Source of the DNA: Aeromicrobium sp. Root495
GTDB lineage: Bacteria > Actinomycetota > Actinomycetes > Propionibacteriales > Nocardioidaceae
Direction: 5' to 3'
NCBI RefSeq assembly: GCF_001426755.1
Contig: NZ_LMFJ01000001.1
Span: forward strand, 848,734-912,733
Length of the DNA stretch: 64,000 bases
A model generated the notes under the pieces. That model was not told the DNA's origin. It searched no databases and worked only from the letters and a program-made list of their open reading frames with translations. Positions 1 to 9,461 of this stretch are shown piece by piece. Each line of letters opens with the position of its first letter. The stretch's first letter is position 1. The position numbers and the translations under genes were made by a program.

Positions 1-74
1 TGGGACCAAGCGATCGTGGTCGCGATGCCTCGAAGAGGACGCTGGGGAAGGCGGATTCTCGAACAGGAGGCATC

Positions 75-575
75 ATGAGCGTCCCCACCCGTGGAGTTCT
101 GTACGTCCACTCTGCGCCCTCTGCCATGTGTCCTCACGTGGAGTGGGCGGCGATCGGCGTGCTCGGAGGAACCCTCGAGGTCGACTGGGTGCCCCAGTCG
201 GCCGAGGCCGGCACGTACCGCACCGAGATCTCGTGGCAGGCGCCCGTGGGCTCGGGAGCGGCCATCGCGTCCGCCCTGCGCGGCTGGGAGCGGCTGCGCT
301 TCGAGGTCACCGAGGAGCCCACCGCGACGAGCGAGGGCGCCCGGTACAGCTACACGCCCGACCTCGGGATCTTCCACGCCCTCGTGGGTCTGCACGGCGA
401 CATCCTGATCCCGGAGGACCGCATCAAGGCGTTCCGCGTGAAGGCCGCCCTCGGCGAGATCTCGATGGAGCAGGCGCTCGACGGGCTCCTGGGATCGGCG
501 TGGGACGCCGAGCTGGAGCCGTTCCGTCACGCCGGCGACGGTGCACCCGTCCGCTGGCTCCACCAGGTCATCTGA
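75..575 (+). CDS. DUF3145 family protein
   Basis: A 166-residue soluble protein whose sequence matches the actinobacterial DUF3145 family as I recall it; no enzymatic function is established. It starts at ATG with AGGAGG seven bases upstream. No signal peptide or membrane segment is visible. In related genomes this gene lies beside the fatty-acid synthase cluster (fabD/acp/fabF/accD), and here the next gene is an acyl carrier protein-like gene, so a link to lipid synthesis is possible but inferred. Genes further left are outside the window. Confidence 0.85.
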   Translation: MSVPTRGVLYVHSAPSAMCPHVEWAAIGVLGGTLEVDWVPQSAEAGTYRTEISWQAPVGSGAAIASALRGWERLRFEVTEEPTATSEGARYSYTPDLGIFHALVGLHGDILIPEDRIKAFRVKAALGEISMEQALDGLLGSAWDAELEPFRHAGDGAPVRWLHQVI

Positions 576-613
576 GCGACGCGCCGTGGGGTCGTGACTC
601 AGTCAGGGCCGGC

Positions 614-1486
614 TCAGCCGATCCTGACCTTGGCGGTGGGTGTGGTCTTGCCGGTGTCGACGACCTTGATGCGGAACTCCCGCTCGCCCGTGCGCGAGGT
701 GTAGAGCTTGGTCTCGAACCGGCCGTCGCCCTCGCTCTTGAGCCGCACGCCGGCGAAGCTGTCCCACTCGGGGTTCTCCTCGTCGCGCACCTCGACCGAG
801 AGCTCGGCGCCGGACTTGAGGCCGGGGAACCGGCCGCTGATCGTGAAGCGCTGGCCCGGGGACACCTGGGCCGGATCGATGAAGAGGCTCGGCTCCTCCG
901 ACTGCTCGTCGGGCGTGGGTGAGGGCGCGGGTGTGGCCGAGGGTGTGGCCGACGGCGTGGGGGTGGTGGGCGCCACGATGGGAGGCAGGTTGACGTCGCC
1001 CAGGCCCAGGGCCTGCACGACGGCCGACCCGCCGAGCCCGAGCACGAGGCCGATGGCGCCGCCGGCCGCCACGAACCACAGCGCGAGGCGCACGCCGGCG
1101 CTCGAGGCCGTGCCGCGCGACCGCTGCGGCGGAGCGTCCTGACGGGTCGTGGTGGCCACGCGGGGTGCCTCGGCCGGCGCTGCGGGCGGCGCAGCCATGA
1201 TGGTGGTCATGGCGTCGGGCGTGCGTGCTGCACCACGGGCGGGGCTGCCGTCGTGCTGCGTGACGGCCTTGACGGCGTCGCCAACGGTGACCAGCGAGTC
1301 GACGGTCTCGTCGGTGAGGTAGACCCCGAAGCGGCGGCCCAGCTCGTCTCCCACCTCCACGAGCGCGAGCGAGTCGACGCCGAGGTCCTTCAGGACGGCC
1401 TCGTCCCGGACGTCGGAGGGGTCTGCTTCGACGACGGAGGCGAGGATGTCGGCGAGCTGCTCGCGGACCTCGGGGGGCGTGGGCAC
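614..1486 (-). CDS. membrane-anchored acyl carrier protein-like protein with extracytoplasmic domain
   Basis: A 290-residue protein with an unusual domain order. Residues 1-78 form an acyl/peptidyl carrier domain with the phosphopantetheine site G36-V-D-S39-L. A Pro/Ala/Thr-rich linker (about 80-130) follows, then one membrane helix (about 133-157), a second Pro/Thr linker (about 168-190), and a C-terminal beta-rich domain of about 90 residues containing SPGQRFTISGRFPG, which looks Ig-like. If the helix is real, the carrier arm stays in the cytoplasm and the tail is outside. The start is GTG with no strong ribosome binding site just upstream. It may carry an acyl or aminoacyl group for a membrane-linked enzyme; that role is inference. 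Confidence 0.75.
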   Translation of the reverse strand: MPTPPEVREQLADILASVVEADPSDVRDEAVLKDLGVDSLALVEVGDELGRRFGVYLTDETVDSLVTVGDAVKAVTQHDGSPARGAARTPDAMTTIMAAPPAAPAEAPRVATTTRQDAPPQRSRGTASSAGVRLALWFVAAGGAIGLVLGLGGSAVVQALGLGDVNLPPIVAPTTPTPSATPSATPAPSPTPDEQSEEPSLFIDPAQVSPGQRFTISGRFPGLKSGAELSVEVRDEENPEWDSFAGVRLKSEGDGRFETKLYTSRTGEREFRIKVVDTGKTTPTAKVRIG

Positions 1487-1562
1487 TCTTTGATTCTAAC
1501 GATCATGTTTCCAGTTCCGGGTTCACCGTCGCGGCGATCCCCTCGCGCCCTACGATGACCGG

Positions 1563-2522
1563 ATGACCAGGGCCGATGACATCGAGTACGTCGTGGTGCA
1601 CGGCTACCGCCGGGCGTACCGCAAGGCCGGCTCCGGCCCCGCGCTCCTGCTGCTCCACGGGCTCGCCTGCGACTCGTCCACGTGGGACACGGTCATGGCA
1701 CCGCTGGCCGAGCACTTCACCGTCATCGCGCCCGACCTGCTCGGCCACGGCGAGTCCGACAAGCCCGACGCCGACTACTCGCTCGGTGCCTATGCCAACG
1801 GGATGCGCGACCTCATCACGATCCTGGGGATCGACAAGGTGACGGTCGTGGGCCACAGCTTCGGTGGCGGCGTCGCGATGCAGTTCGCCTACCAGTTCCC
1901 CGACCGGGTCGAGCGCATCGTCCTGGTCTCCACCGGCGGCCTGGGACGCGAGGTCACCCCCGCCATCCGCATGCTCACGCTGCCCGGCGCCGGAACGGCC
2001 ATCTCCGTGGCCACGATGCGTCCGTGGCGGGGCCTCGTGGCCTCCACGATGCGCGGCCTCGCGCGCACCGGCTGGAAGACCACGCGCGACCTCGACGAGG
2101 TGGCCGACATCTACGAGAGCTTCGCCGACCCGGCCGCGCGCAAGGCCGTCCAGCGCCTCACGAGCCACGTCCTCAACTGGCGAGGGCAGTTCGTCACCAT
2201 GACGGACCGCACGTACCTGGCCAGCATCGTCCCGGTCATGGTGGTCTGGGGCGTCGACGACCGGGTGATCCCCGTGGCCCACGCCGAGATCGCCCGCCGC
2301 CAGGCCATGTCCGACGTCCACGTGCTGGCCGACTCGGGCCACTTCCCGCACCGCGACCATCCCGAGGTCTTCGTCTCGCTGGTCTCCGACTTCGTGGCCG
2401 ACAACGCGCCGGCCGCCTACCACCGCGGCAAGTGGCGCGCCATGCTGCGCCGGGGCGACAAGATCGACATCGCGCCGGTCGAGCCAGCAGCCTCGGGCGA
2501 GTCCGTCACCGTCGCCGGCTGA
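1563..2522 (+). CDS. alpha/beta hydrolase
   Basis: A 319-residue alpha/beta-hydrolase-fold enzyme, substrate unknown. The oxyanion segment LLLLHGLACDSSTWD lies at about 28-42. The nucleophile elbow is G97-H-S99-F-G-G, the acid is D232 or D233 in WGVDDRVIP, and the histidine is H260 in DSGHFPHRDHP. It has no signal peptide and reads as a cytosolic serine esterase or lipase-like enzyme. It is transcribed away from the carrier-protein gene, which begins 76 bases upstream on the other strand, so the two may share a promoter region. Confidence 0.85.
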   Translation: MTRADDIEYVVVHGYRRAYRKAGSGPALLLLHGLACDSSTWDTVMAPLAEHFTVIAPDLLGHGESDKPDADYSLGAYANGMRDLITILGIDKVTVVGHSFGGGVAMQFAYQFPDRVERIVLVSTGGLGREVTPAIRMLTLPGAGTAISVATMRPWRGLVASTMRGLARTGWKTTRDLDEVADIYESFADPAARKAVQRLTSHVLNWRGQFVTMTDRTYLASIVPVMVVWGVDDRVIPVAHAEIARRQAMSDVHVLADSGHFPHRDHPEVFVSLVSDFVADNAPAAYHRGKWRAMLRRGDKIDIAPVEPAASGESVTVAG

Positions 2523-2563
2523 GGCATCCGACCTCGGACCGACCTGGGCCTGCCGACCGGCCG

Positions 2564-2588
2564 TGAGGGACCCGCAGCCGGGCCCTCA
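2564..2588. terminator. bidirectional hairpin terminator
   Basis: The arms TGAGGG(A)CCCG and CGGGCCCTCA form a 10-bp stem with one bulged base and a CAGC loop. It lies between the convergent hydrolase and PAP2 genes, and its right arm includes the stop codon of the latter. There is no T-run, which is common in high-GC actinobacteria. Confidence 0.55.
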
Positions 2589-3644
2589 GGCGGGGGTGGG
2601 GACGGCTGCCTCGTCGGTGGCTTCCGGCAGGTCCTTGCGGCGCCTTCGCCTTCGTCTGCCCTGGTTGCCCGAGGCCCACGCGCCGATGGAGACCGAGAGC
2701 CAGCCGATGAAGGCGCCCGCGATGTCGTCGGCGATGTAGTGCCAGCCGAAGTAGATGGTGGCGGTGACCGTGAGGACCAGGAACGACCACACGATGGCAC
2801 GCAGGATGGCTTTCTGGCCCGTGCGCTCCATGAAGAGGCAGGCCGTGACGACGACCGAGACGTGCAGCGAGGCGAACCCGGCCACGCCGTGGATCTTCTC
2901 GCTCTCCCAGGGGTCGGTCAGGACGTCGACCCTGGCTCTGAACAGGCTCTGCTGTAGCTCCGTGACGCTGGTGTCCCGCAGCTCCCAGAAGGTCTGCGGC
3001 TGGGCGAACGCCGGGCCGAGCGTGGGGAGGCTGTAGTAGCTGATGACGCCGAGCACCCAGTTGAGGCCGAGGGCCGTGGCGTACCAGGCGCCGATGGAGA
3101 AGTCGCGGTTGAGCACGAGGAACGCGCCCAGCGTGATGGGCACGAGGGGGAGGTAGCTGACGTAGGCCGCTGCGAGGATCTCGGCCGCGATGCCCGTGCC
3201 CAGGAGCTGGTGCAGGAGGTCGGCCGGGTTGTGGCCGAACATCAGGAAGTGGTCGAGGTCGAGCAGGTCCTTGTCGAACAGCACGCCCTCGCGCACGACC
3301 GGGAGGTAGCTCTTGAGGTTGCGGTAGCTGACGTAGCACGCGTAGAAGGTGATCAGGCCGGTGGCGATGTACGCCACGCGCTTGAGGGACCACTCGTCGC
3401 GCACGATCTCGCGCACACCGGTGCCGATGCGCCGCACGCCCGACCGCTTGATCGCCGCCGGCACGATGCCGGCGGCGAAGAAGAGCAGGCCGAGCAGCGG
3501 AAGCCGCACGTAGGCCGGTCCCAGGAAGCCCTCGGGATCCTTCATCGGCAGCCCGAGGTACAGCGAGAACCCGATGGCGGTGCCGGTCACGGCCACGGCC
3601 AGACACACAGCAAAGGTGTAGGGCCAACGACGCATGACGAACAT
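2586..3644 (-). CDS. PAP2-family membrane phosphatase (PAP2_3/Aur1-like)
   Basis: An integral membrane protein of 352 residues (ATG at 3644; an in-frame ATG at 3635 is an alternative). It has an N-terminal membrane helix, several further hydrophobic helices, and in the last third the phosphatase signature pair FASLHVS and YFGWHYIADDIAG, the SxH and H...D elements of the PAP2 superfamily as seen in inositol-phosphorylceramide-synthase-like members. It probably cleaves or transfers a lipid phosphate at the membrane; the substrate is not predictable. The tail is highly basic (GRRRRRRRKD). It lies immediately downstream of aceE on the same strand with a 38-base gap. Confidence 0.8.
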   Translation of the reverse strand: MFVMRRWPYTFAVCLAVAVTGTAIGFSLYLGLPMKDPEGFLGPAYVRLPLLGLLFFAAGIVPAAIKRSGVRRIGTGVREIVRDEWSLKRVAYIATGLITFYACYVSYRNLKSYLPVVREGVLFDKDLLDLDHFLMFGHNPADLLHQLLGTGIAAEILAAAYVSYLPLVPITLGAFLVLNRDFSIGAWYATALGLNWVLGVISYYSLPTLGPAFAQPQTFWELRDTSVTELQQSLFRARVDVLTDPWESEKIHGVAGFASLHVSVVVTACLFMERTGQKAILRAIVWSFLVLTVTATIYFGWHYIADDIAGAFIGWLSVSIGAWASGNQGRRRRRRRKDLPEATDEAAVPTPA

Positions 3645-3682
3645 CCTAGGGGCAGGATCCTGGGAGGTGCCTGAGAGTCGGC

Positions 3683-6466
3683 TCAGGCGTCGCCACCCTC
3701 CTGCGCGACGCCCCGGGTGGCGGTGGGGTCGTCGATGCGCAGCTCGGTGAAGGCGTCCCTCACGACGGACCGGTCGACGAGCCCGCGATCGGCGAGACCG
3801 GCGAGCGTGGCCACCACGATGGACTCCGCGTCGACCTGGAAGGTCCGACGTGCGGCGGCCCGGGTGTCGGCGAAGCCGAAACCGTCTGTTCCCAGGGACT
3901 GCCAGGGTCCGGGGACCCATCGCGAGATCTGGTCGGGGACGGCCCTCATGTAGTCCGAGACGGCCACGGTGAGGGCGGCGGAGTCCATGAGCTTGGACGT
4001 GATCCACGGGACCCGCGAGTAGTCGCCCGGGTGGTTCAGGTTCCACTGCTCGGCGCTCACGGCGTCGCGGGCGATCTCGTTCCAGGACGTGACGGACCAC
4101 ACATCGGCGGCCACGTCGTACTTCTCGGCCAGGATCTGCTGGGCCTTGAGCGCCCAGGGCAGGGCCACGCCCGAGGCCATGATGCGCGAGCGGAAGGCGC
4201 CCTGGGTGGCCTTGCGGAACAGGTAGGCGCCGCGCAGGATCCCCTCGACGTCGACCTCCTCGGGCTCGGCCGGCTGGTTGAGGGGCTCGTTGTAGACCGT
4301 CAGGTAGTAGATGACGTCCTCGCCGCGGGGGTGCTCCTCGCTCGTGCCGTACATGCGGCGCAGGCCGTCCTTGACGATGTGCGCGATCTCGAAGCCCCAC
4401 GCGGGGTCGTAGTGCACCACGGCCGGGTTGGTCTGGGCGATGAGCGGGGAGTGCCCGTCGGCGTGCTGCAGGCCCTCGCCCGTGAGCGTGGTGCGGCCCG
4501 CGGTGGCGCCGATGAGGAACCCGCGCGACATCTGGTCGGCCATGGCCCAGATGGAGTCGGCGGTGCGCTGGAACCCGAACATCGAGTAGAAGAGGTAGAC
4601 CGGGATCATCGGCTGGCCGTGCGTGGAGTACGCGCTGCCGGCCGCGATGGTGGAGGCCATGGCGCCGGCCTCGCTGATGCCCTCGTGGAGCAGCTGGCCC
4701 TTGTCGGACTCCTTGTAGGCCAGGAGCAGCTTGCGGTCGACCGACTCGTAGGTCTGGCCGTGCGGGCTGTAGATCTTGGCCGACGGGAACATGGAGTCCA
4801 TGCCGAAGGTGCGGTACTCGTCCGGAGCGATGGGGACGATGCGCGACCCGATCTCAGGGTCCTTCATGAGGTCGCGCAGGAGCCGCACGAACGCCATGGT
4901 GGTGGCGATCTGCTGCTTGCCCGAGCCCTGCTTGAGCGGGGCGTAGACCTTGTCCTCCGGCAGCTTGAGCTCGACGGGGTCGACCTTGCGCTGGGGGAGG
5001 GATCCGCCCAGCGCGTCGCGCCGGGCCTTCATGTACTGGATCTCCTCGCTGTCCGGACCGGGGTGGTAGTACGGCGCGATGTCGGCGCCGTCGATCTGCT
5101 CGTCGCTGACCGGGATGTTGAGACGGTCGCGGAAGCCCTTGAGGTCCTCCTTGGTGAGCTTCTTCATCTGGTGCGTGGCGTTGCGGCCCTGGAAGGACTC
5201 CAGGAGCCAGCCCTTCACCGTGTGAGCGAGGATCACCGTGGGCTGGCCCGTGTGCTTGGTGGCTGCCTCGAAGGCCGCGTAGACCTTGCGGTAGTCGTGG
5301 CCGCCGCGGGGGAGCCGCTCGATGTCGCCGTCGGTGAGGTGCTCGACCATCGCGCGCAGGCGCGGGTCGGGACCGAAGAAGTTCTCGCGGTTGTAGTCGC
5401 CCGACTCCACCGAGAGCGTCTGGAACTCGCCGTCGGGGGTGCGGTTCATCTGGTTGACGAGCACGCCGTCGGTGTCGCGCGCGAGCAGGTCGTCCCACTG
5501 ACGGCCCCACACGACCTTGATGACGTTCCAGCCGGCGCCGCGGAACGTGGACTCCAGCTCCTGGATGATCTTGCCGTTGCCGCGCACGGGGCCGTCGAGC
5601 TGCTGCAGGTTGCAGTTGATGACGAAGGTGAGGTTGTCGAGCTCCTCGCGTGCTGCCACCCCGATGGCGCCGAGCGACTCCACCTCGCCCATCTCGCCGT
5701 CGCCGAGGAACGTCCAGACGTGCTGCTGGCTGGTGTCCTTGATGCCGCGGTGGTGCAGGTAGCGGTTGAACCGCGCCTGGTAGATCGAGTTGATGGCCGC
5801 GAGACCCATGGAGACCGTGGGGAACTCCCAGTAGTCGGGCATGAGGCGCGGGTGGGGGTAGGACGAGAGTCCCTTGCCGAAGCCGTGCGAGTGCTCCTGC
5901 CGGAAGTTGTCGAGCTGGTCCTCGCTGAGACGGCCCTCGAGGTAGGAGCGGGCATAGATGCCCGGCGCGGCGTGACCCTGGATGTAGATGTGGTCGCCGC
6001 CCCCGGGGTGGTTCTTGCCGCGGAAGAAGTGGTTGAAGCCGACCTCGTAGAGGCTCGCCGCCGACTGGTACGTGGCGATGTGACCGCCGACGCCGAGGCC
6101 CGGACGGTTGGCGCGCGACACCATGACGGCTGCGTTCCAGCGGATGTAGGAACGGATCCGACGCTCGATGGCCTCGTTGCCGGGGAACCACGGCTCGCGC
6201 TCGGGCGGGATGGTGTTGATGAAGTCGGTGCTGCGCAGGGCGGGCACGCCGACGTTCTGCTCGCGGGCGCGCTCGAGGAGGCGGAGCATGACGTACCGCG
6301 CCCGCGCCCGGCCCCGCTCGTCGACCATGTCGTCGAGGGAGCTGACCCACTCCGCGGTCTCCTCGGGATCGATGTCGGGGAGCTGGGTGGGAAGACCCTC
6401 GTGGATGACCGGGGGGCGGTCGGTGTTGTCGGGTCCGGAGGTGGGGGTGGGCGAGCCGGTAGGCAT
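3683..6466 (-). CDS. aceE: pyruvate dehydrogenase E1 component, homodimeric
   Basis: A protein of 927 residues, the usual length for the homodimeric AceE E1 subunit that decarboxylates pyruvate with thiamine diphosphate and passes the acetyl group to lipoyl-E2. The ThDP/Mg motif is seen in [14 protein letters not shown] followed by [12 protein letters not shown]. Other conserved family blocks include [20 protein letters not shown] and [13 protein letters not shown]. The start is ATG at 6466 with AGAAGG six bases upstream; a longer open frame exists but contains no sensible extension. It is divergent from the DUF3052 gene, an arrangement also recalled from Mycobacterium (Rv2241/Rv2239c region). 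Confidence 0.97.
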   Translation of the reverse strand: MPTGSPTPTSGPDNTDRPPVIHEGLPTQLPDIDPEETAEWVSSLDDMVDERGRARARYVMLRLLERAREQNVGVPALRSTDFINTIPPEREPWFPGNEAIERRIRSYIRWNAAVMVSRANRPGLGVGGHIATYQSAASLYEVGFNHFFRGKNHPGGGDHIYIQGHAAPGIYARSYLEGRLSEDQLDNFRQEHSHGFGKGLSSYPHPRLMPDYWEFPTVSMGLAAINSIYQARFNRYLHHRGIKDTSQQHVWTFLGDGEMGEVESLGAIGVAAREELDNLTFVINCNLQQLDGPVRGNGKIIQELESTFRGAGWNVIKVVWGRQWDDLLARDTDGVLVNQMNRTPDGEFQTLSVESGDYNRENFFGPDPRLRAMVEHLTDGDIERLPRGGHDYRKVYAAFEAATKHTGQPTVILAHTVKGWLLESFQGRNATHQMKKLTKEDLKGFRDRLNIPVSDEQIDGADIAPYYHPGPDSEEIQYMKARRDALGGSLPQRKVDPVELKLPEDKVYAPLKQGSGKQQIATTMAFVRLLRDLMKDPEIGSRIVPIAPDEYRTFGMDSMFPSAKIYSPHGQTYESVDRKLLLAYKESDKGQLLHEGISEAGAMASTIAAGSAYSTHGQPMIPVYLFYSMFGFQRTADSIWAMADQMSRGFLIGATAGRTTLTGEGLQHADGHSPLIAQTNPAVVHYDPAWGFEIAHIVKDGLRRMYGTSEEHPRGEDVIYYLTVYNEPLNQPAEPEEVDVEGILRGAYLFRKATQGAFRSRIMASGVALPWALKAQQILAEKYDVAADVWSVTSWNEIARDAVSAEQWNLNHPGDYSRVPWITSKLMDSAALTVAVSDYMRAVPDQISRWVPGPWQSLGTDGFGFADTRAAARRTFQVDAESIVVATLAGLADRGLVDRSVVRDAFTELRIDDPTATRGVAQEGGDA

Positions 6467-6546
6467 GTGACCTTCTCTCGATGTCTTGTGGACGTTGTCA
6501 TCTTTCCACGCCGCATTCGCTAGTGTGAGAGCGGCAGCACGCCGAA

Positions 6547-6569
6547 AGTTCCTACTTTTCAGTAGAACT
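6547..6569. promoter_or_regulatory. inverted repeat in the aceE / DUF3052 divergent promoter region
   Basis: AGTTCCTACT and AGTAGAACT form an imperfect inverted repeat with a TTTC centre and one bulged C. It sits in the 136-base gap between the two divergent genes, where an operator or a short leader hairpin would be expected. No regulator can be assigned. Confidence 0.35.
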
Positions 6570-6602
6570 ACCGAGTAACACCACCACCCGAAGGAGCATG
6601 TT

Positions 6603-6989
6603 GTGGACGCCGCGAGGTTGGGATTTTCCCCCGACACCGTCATCCAGGAGCTGGGCTGGGACGAGGACGTCGACGACGCGCTACGAGTGGCTGTCGAAGA
6701 ACTCACCGGTCATGCGCTGGTCGACGGTGATGTCGGAGATGTCGTTGACGGTGTCGTGCTCTGGTGGCGCGACGGGGACGGCGACCTGATCGACGCGCTC
6801 GTCGACTCGCTCCAGGACCTCGTCGAGGGTGGCTCCGTGTGGTTGCTGACCCCCAAGGTCGGACGGCCGGGATACGTCCAGGGCGCCGACATCGTCGAGG
6901 CCGCACCCATCGCCGGGCTGTCCACCACCACCACGTCGTCGGCCTCCGCCGACTGGTCGGCCACGAAGCTCTCCACGCACAAGCGCTGA
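6603..6989 (+). CDS. DUF3052 family protein
   Basis: A 128-residue acidic protein of the actinobacterial DUF3052 family. The segment [21 protein letters not shown] near residues 77-97 is a family hallmark as I recall it. GTG was chosen as start because AAGGAG lies six bases upstream; the ATG five bases earlier is in another frame. The C-terminal 30 residues are Ser/Thr-rich and probably disordered. It is divergent from aceE and upstream of an AhpE-like gene, the same neighbourhood as in M. tuberculosis. Function unknown. Confidence 0.85.
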   Translation: MDAARLGFSPDTVIQELGWDEDVDDALRVAVEELTGHALVDGDVGDVVDGVVLWWRDGDGDLIDALVDSLQDLVEGGSVWLLTPKVGRPGYVQGADIVEAAPIAGLSTTTTSSASADWSATKLSTHKR

Positions 6990-7040
6990 TCTGGTTCAGG
7001 GCGCTCGTCGGCCCGGGCGTGTCGTGGCTACGCTGAGGCC

Positions 7041-7502
7041 ATGACCCTCGAGATCGGCACCGTCGCGCCAGACTTCACGCTCAAGAGCCAGCACGGCGAG
7101 GACATCTCGCTGTCGGACTACCGCGGTCGCACCGTGGCGGTCGTGTTCTTCCCGTTCGCCTTCAGCGGCATCTGCACGGGTGAGCTGTGCGAGATCCGCG
7201 ACAAGATCGAGGTCTTCGCCGAGGGCGACGTGCAGGTCCTGGCGATCTCGTGCGACCACTTCTTCTCCAACAAGGCCTTCGCGCACGAGCAGAACCTCGA
7301 GTTCCCCGTGCTGAGCGACTTCTGGCCCCACGGCGAGGTGTCGCGCGCCTACGGCATCTTCAACGAGGGCGCCGGCGCGCCCGAGCGCGGCACCTTCCTC
7401 GTCGACGGCGAGGGCGTCCTGCGCTGGAGCGTCCACCACGGCATCGGCGAGGCCCGCGACTTCGAGGCGTACCGCGCCGCGCTCGCGGAGCTCGCGGGCT
7501 GA
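7041..7502 (+). CDS. AhpE-like peroxiredoxin
   Basis: A 153-residue thioredoxin-fold peroxiredoxin that reduces hydrogen peroxide and organic peroxides. The active-site segment is P38-FAFSGI-C45-TGELC, with C45 the peroxidatic cysteine; C50 four residues later could act as a resolving partner. M. tuberculosis AhpE, the recalled homologue, is a one-cysteine enzyme, so C50 is worth noting. Its length is typical. The stop codon overlaps the start of the next gene by one base, implying translational coupling. Confidence 0.9.
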   Translation: MTLEIGTVAPDFTLKSQHGEDISLSDYRGRTVAVVFFPFAFSGICTGELCEIRDKIEVFAEGDVQVLAISCDHFFSNKAFAHEQNLEFPVLSDFWPHGEVSRAYGIFNEGAGAPERGTFLVDGEGVLRWSVHHGIGEARDFEAYRAALAELAG

Positions 7503-7810
7503 TGCTCGTCGCGTTCTCGGTCGCACCCAGCGGCACCGGACGCGAGGACGGCTCGGTCCACGACGCCGTGGCCGCGGCGGTCACGGTGGTGCGGGAGTCG
7601 GGACTGGATCACCGCACGGACGCCATGTTCACCACCATCGAGGGACCCGACTGGGACACCGTGATGGACGTCGTGAAGCGGGCCACCGAGGCGGTGGCCC
7701 CGTTCGGGTCGCGCGTGTCACTCGTGCTGAAGGCCGACATCCGTCCCGGCTTCGAGGGAGAGCTCGACGGCAAGCTGGAGCGCCTCGAGGCGGCCATCGA
7801 CGCACTCTGA
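7502..7810 (+). CDS. thiamine-binding/MTH1187-YkoF-like protein
   Basis: A 102-residue protein starting at ATG within TGATG, overlapping the peroxiredoxin stop. The pattern LVAFSVAPSG, then DHRTDAMFTTIEGPDWD and a C-terminal helix matches the small thiamine-binding MTH1187/YkoF-like family (formerly DUF77). Members bind thiamine or related ligands as oligomers; catalysis is not known. Coupling to a peroxiredoxin suggests co-expression rather than a shared reaction. Confidence 0.75.
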   Translation: MLVAFSVAPSGTGREDGSVHDAVAAAVTVVRESGLDHRTDAMFTTIEGPDWDTVMDVVKRATEAVAPFGSRVSLVLKADIRPGFEGELDGKLERLEAAIDAL

Positions 7811-7953
7811 GGTCGTGCGGTCCGCCCCGATGCGGTCATGGAACGAATAGTTCGTGACGGCTGGTGTGCGAGGGAATTCGGCCGAGGCGAAATACCTCGA
7901 CAGGTTTACGTAAAAACCGGCGCACGACCCGCCGGATGCGCTTTGATGGAGGT

Positions 7954-8000
7954 GCTGCGGCCGCCCGGGACCCGAGACCCTGGCGGCCGCAGCTTTTCTT
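7954..8000 (+). terminator. Rho-independent terminator
   Basis: A perfect 12-bp stem, GCTGCGGCCGCC (7954-7965) with GGCGGCCGCAGC (7982-7993), has a 16-base loop and is followed by TTTTCTT on the plus strand. It lies about 140 bases after the thiamine-binding-like gene and just before the pyruvyl transferase gene. I see no gene in the rest of the 228-base gap (7811-8038). Confidence 0.85.
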
Positions 8001-8038
8001 CGTGCGGAGCACCGGCGACGCGGCACTAGGCTCGTCCT

Positions 8039-9331
8039 GTGTCACGTGTCTTGCTGAAGGTCCACCACCCGTCGCTCTCGCCGGTCGGGGTCGACGAGGT
8101 CCTCGCGCACAACGCCATCGGCAACAACGTGGGCAACTTCGCCTTCAGCTACGCCGCCGAGAGGGCACTGAGCGCCCCCGGCAACGACGTCACCGCCGTG
8201 GCCACTGGAGCGCTGTTCGCCACGCCCGAGGCGGTGAACCGCGAGTACGACCACGTGGTCATGCCCCTCGCGAACCACTTCCGCGCGTCCAACATCAAGG
8301 CACTCGAGCGCCAGGCCAAGGCCATGGAGCAGTTCACGATCCCCGTGACCGTCCTCGGCGTCGGCGGGCAGGCGAGCCTCGAGGGAGAGGTCCCCGCCGA
8401 CGAGCGTGAGGCCGTCGAGAAGGCCACCCGCCGCTTCGTGCGGGCCGTGTTGGAGCGCGGTCCGTCCATCGGCGTGCGCGGTGATTTCACCAAGTCCTAC
8501 CTCGTCGACCTGGGCTTCGACGCCGACCGGGTCGACGTCATCGGCTGTCCTTCGCTCTACCTGCACGGCGACTCCGTGCCCCTCGAGCTGCCCGACGCGA
8601 TCGACCCCGAGGGACCCCTCGCGATCAACGTGTCGCCGTACGTGACGGCCATGGGCCCGATCCTGCTGGACAACCTGCGCCGCTACCCGGGGCTCACGTA
8701 CTTCGGGCAGGACATCCGCACGCTGCGGCTCCTCGTGGAGGGCAAGTCCCTGCCCGGCGACGACACGCAGCTCCCGCTGCGCCCGGACCATCCCGCGTTC
8801 GCGGCCGGACGCACGGTGTTCCCGCTCAGCATGCCGGTCTGGATGTCGGAGCTGGGACAGCGCCAGATGAGCTTCGGGACGCGCATCCACGGCAACATCG
8901 TGTCGCTCCTGGCCGGCACGCCGGCCGTCGTGCTGGCCCATGACTCCCGGACGCTCGAGCTGGCCCGCTACCACCAGATCCCGCACCGCCAGATCAGCGA
9001 GCTCTCGCCGCAGGAGGCCACGGCAGAGGCGTTGTACGACGCGGCTGACTTCTCGGGCTTCACCGACGGCCACGCCGCCCGGTTCCGCCACTACGTCGAG
9101 TACCTGGAGCAGCACGGCCTGCAGCACTCGTACGGTCCGCAGGGCGGGGGAGAGATCTTCGACGCACAGGTGCGGTCGCTCACCGACGACGGCGCCTACG
9201 CCCCCGTCGTGGTGGCGACCGGCCGGGTCCCGGTCCCGGTCGCCGCGCAGGTCGCTCGTCCGTCGGGGCTGCGGTCCTGCCTGGGTCGGCTGGTCCGCGG
9301 GCTGAAAGCACGGTTGTCGCGCAGCCGCTGA
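8039..9331 (+). CDS. polysaccharide pyruvyl transferase family protein
   Basis: A 430-residue protein with a GTG start. It carries the CsaB/polysaccharide pyruvyl transferase hallmarks: an N-terminal Rossmann-like region (NAIGNNVGNFAFSYAAE), IPVTVLGVGGQASLEG, SIGVRGDFTKSYLVDLG and a C-terminal FGTRIHGNIVSLLAGTPAVV block. Enzymes of this family add a ketal-pyruvate from phosphoenolpyruvate to cell-envelope glycans. The final 60 residues are basic and lack family features. It stands alone between a strong terminator and tRNA-Val, so the acceptor cannot be inferred from context. Confidence 0.85.
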   Translation: MSRVLLKVHHPSLSPVGVDEVLAHNAIGNNVGNFAFSYAAERALSAPGNDVTAVATGALFATPEAVNREYDHVVMPLANHFRASNIKALERQAKAMEQFTIPVTVLGVGGQASLEGEVPADEREAVEKATRRFVRAVLERGPSIGVRGDFTKSYLVDLGFDADRVDVIGCPSLYLHGDSVPLELPDAIDPEGPLAINVSPYVTAMGPILLDNLRRYPGLTYFGQDIRTLRLLVEGKSLPGDDTQLPLRPDHPAFAAGRTVFPLSMPVWMSELGQRQMSFGTRIHGNIVSLLAGTPAVVLAHDSRTLELARYHQIPHRQISELSPQEATAEALYDAADFSGFTDGHAARFRHYVEYLEQHGLQHSYGPQGGGEIFDAQVRSLTDDGAYAPVVVATGRVPVPVAAQVARPSGLRSCLGRLVRGLKARLSRSR

Positions 9332-9374
9332 CCCGCGATATCCTGCGGTGTCCGAGCGCCCGCCCGGACACGTG

Positions 9375-9448
9375 GGGCGAATAGCTCAGCTGGTCAGAGC
9401 ATCCGGTTTACACCCGGAAGGTCGGGGGTTCGAAACCCTCTTCGCCCA
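9375..9448 (+). tRNA. tRNA-Val (anticodon TAC)
   Basis: A 74-nt cloverleaf. The acceptor stem GGGCGAA pairs with TTCGCCC, with discriminator A at 9448. The D-arm is AGCTCAGCTGGTCAGAGC. The anticodon stem TCCGG/CCGGA encloses the loop TTTACAC, giving anticodon TAC, and the T-arm contains GGTTCGAAACC. The CCA end is not encoded. Confidence 0.95.
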
Positions 9449-9461
9449 CCCTCGAGGTCAT

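Noticed and set aside
4031..6523. An 830-codon open frame on the plus strand.
   Set aside because: It lies fully antisense to aceE, whose protein shows clear conserved ThDP-enzyme motifs; GC-rich third positions create such shadow frames.
7838..8029. A 63-codon frame in the gap before the pyruvyl transferase gene.
   Set aside because: It runs through a strong terminator hairpin, lacks a ribosome binding site and has random composition.
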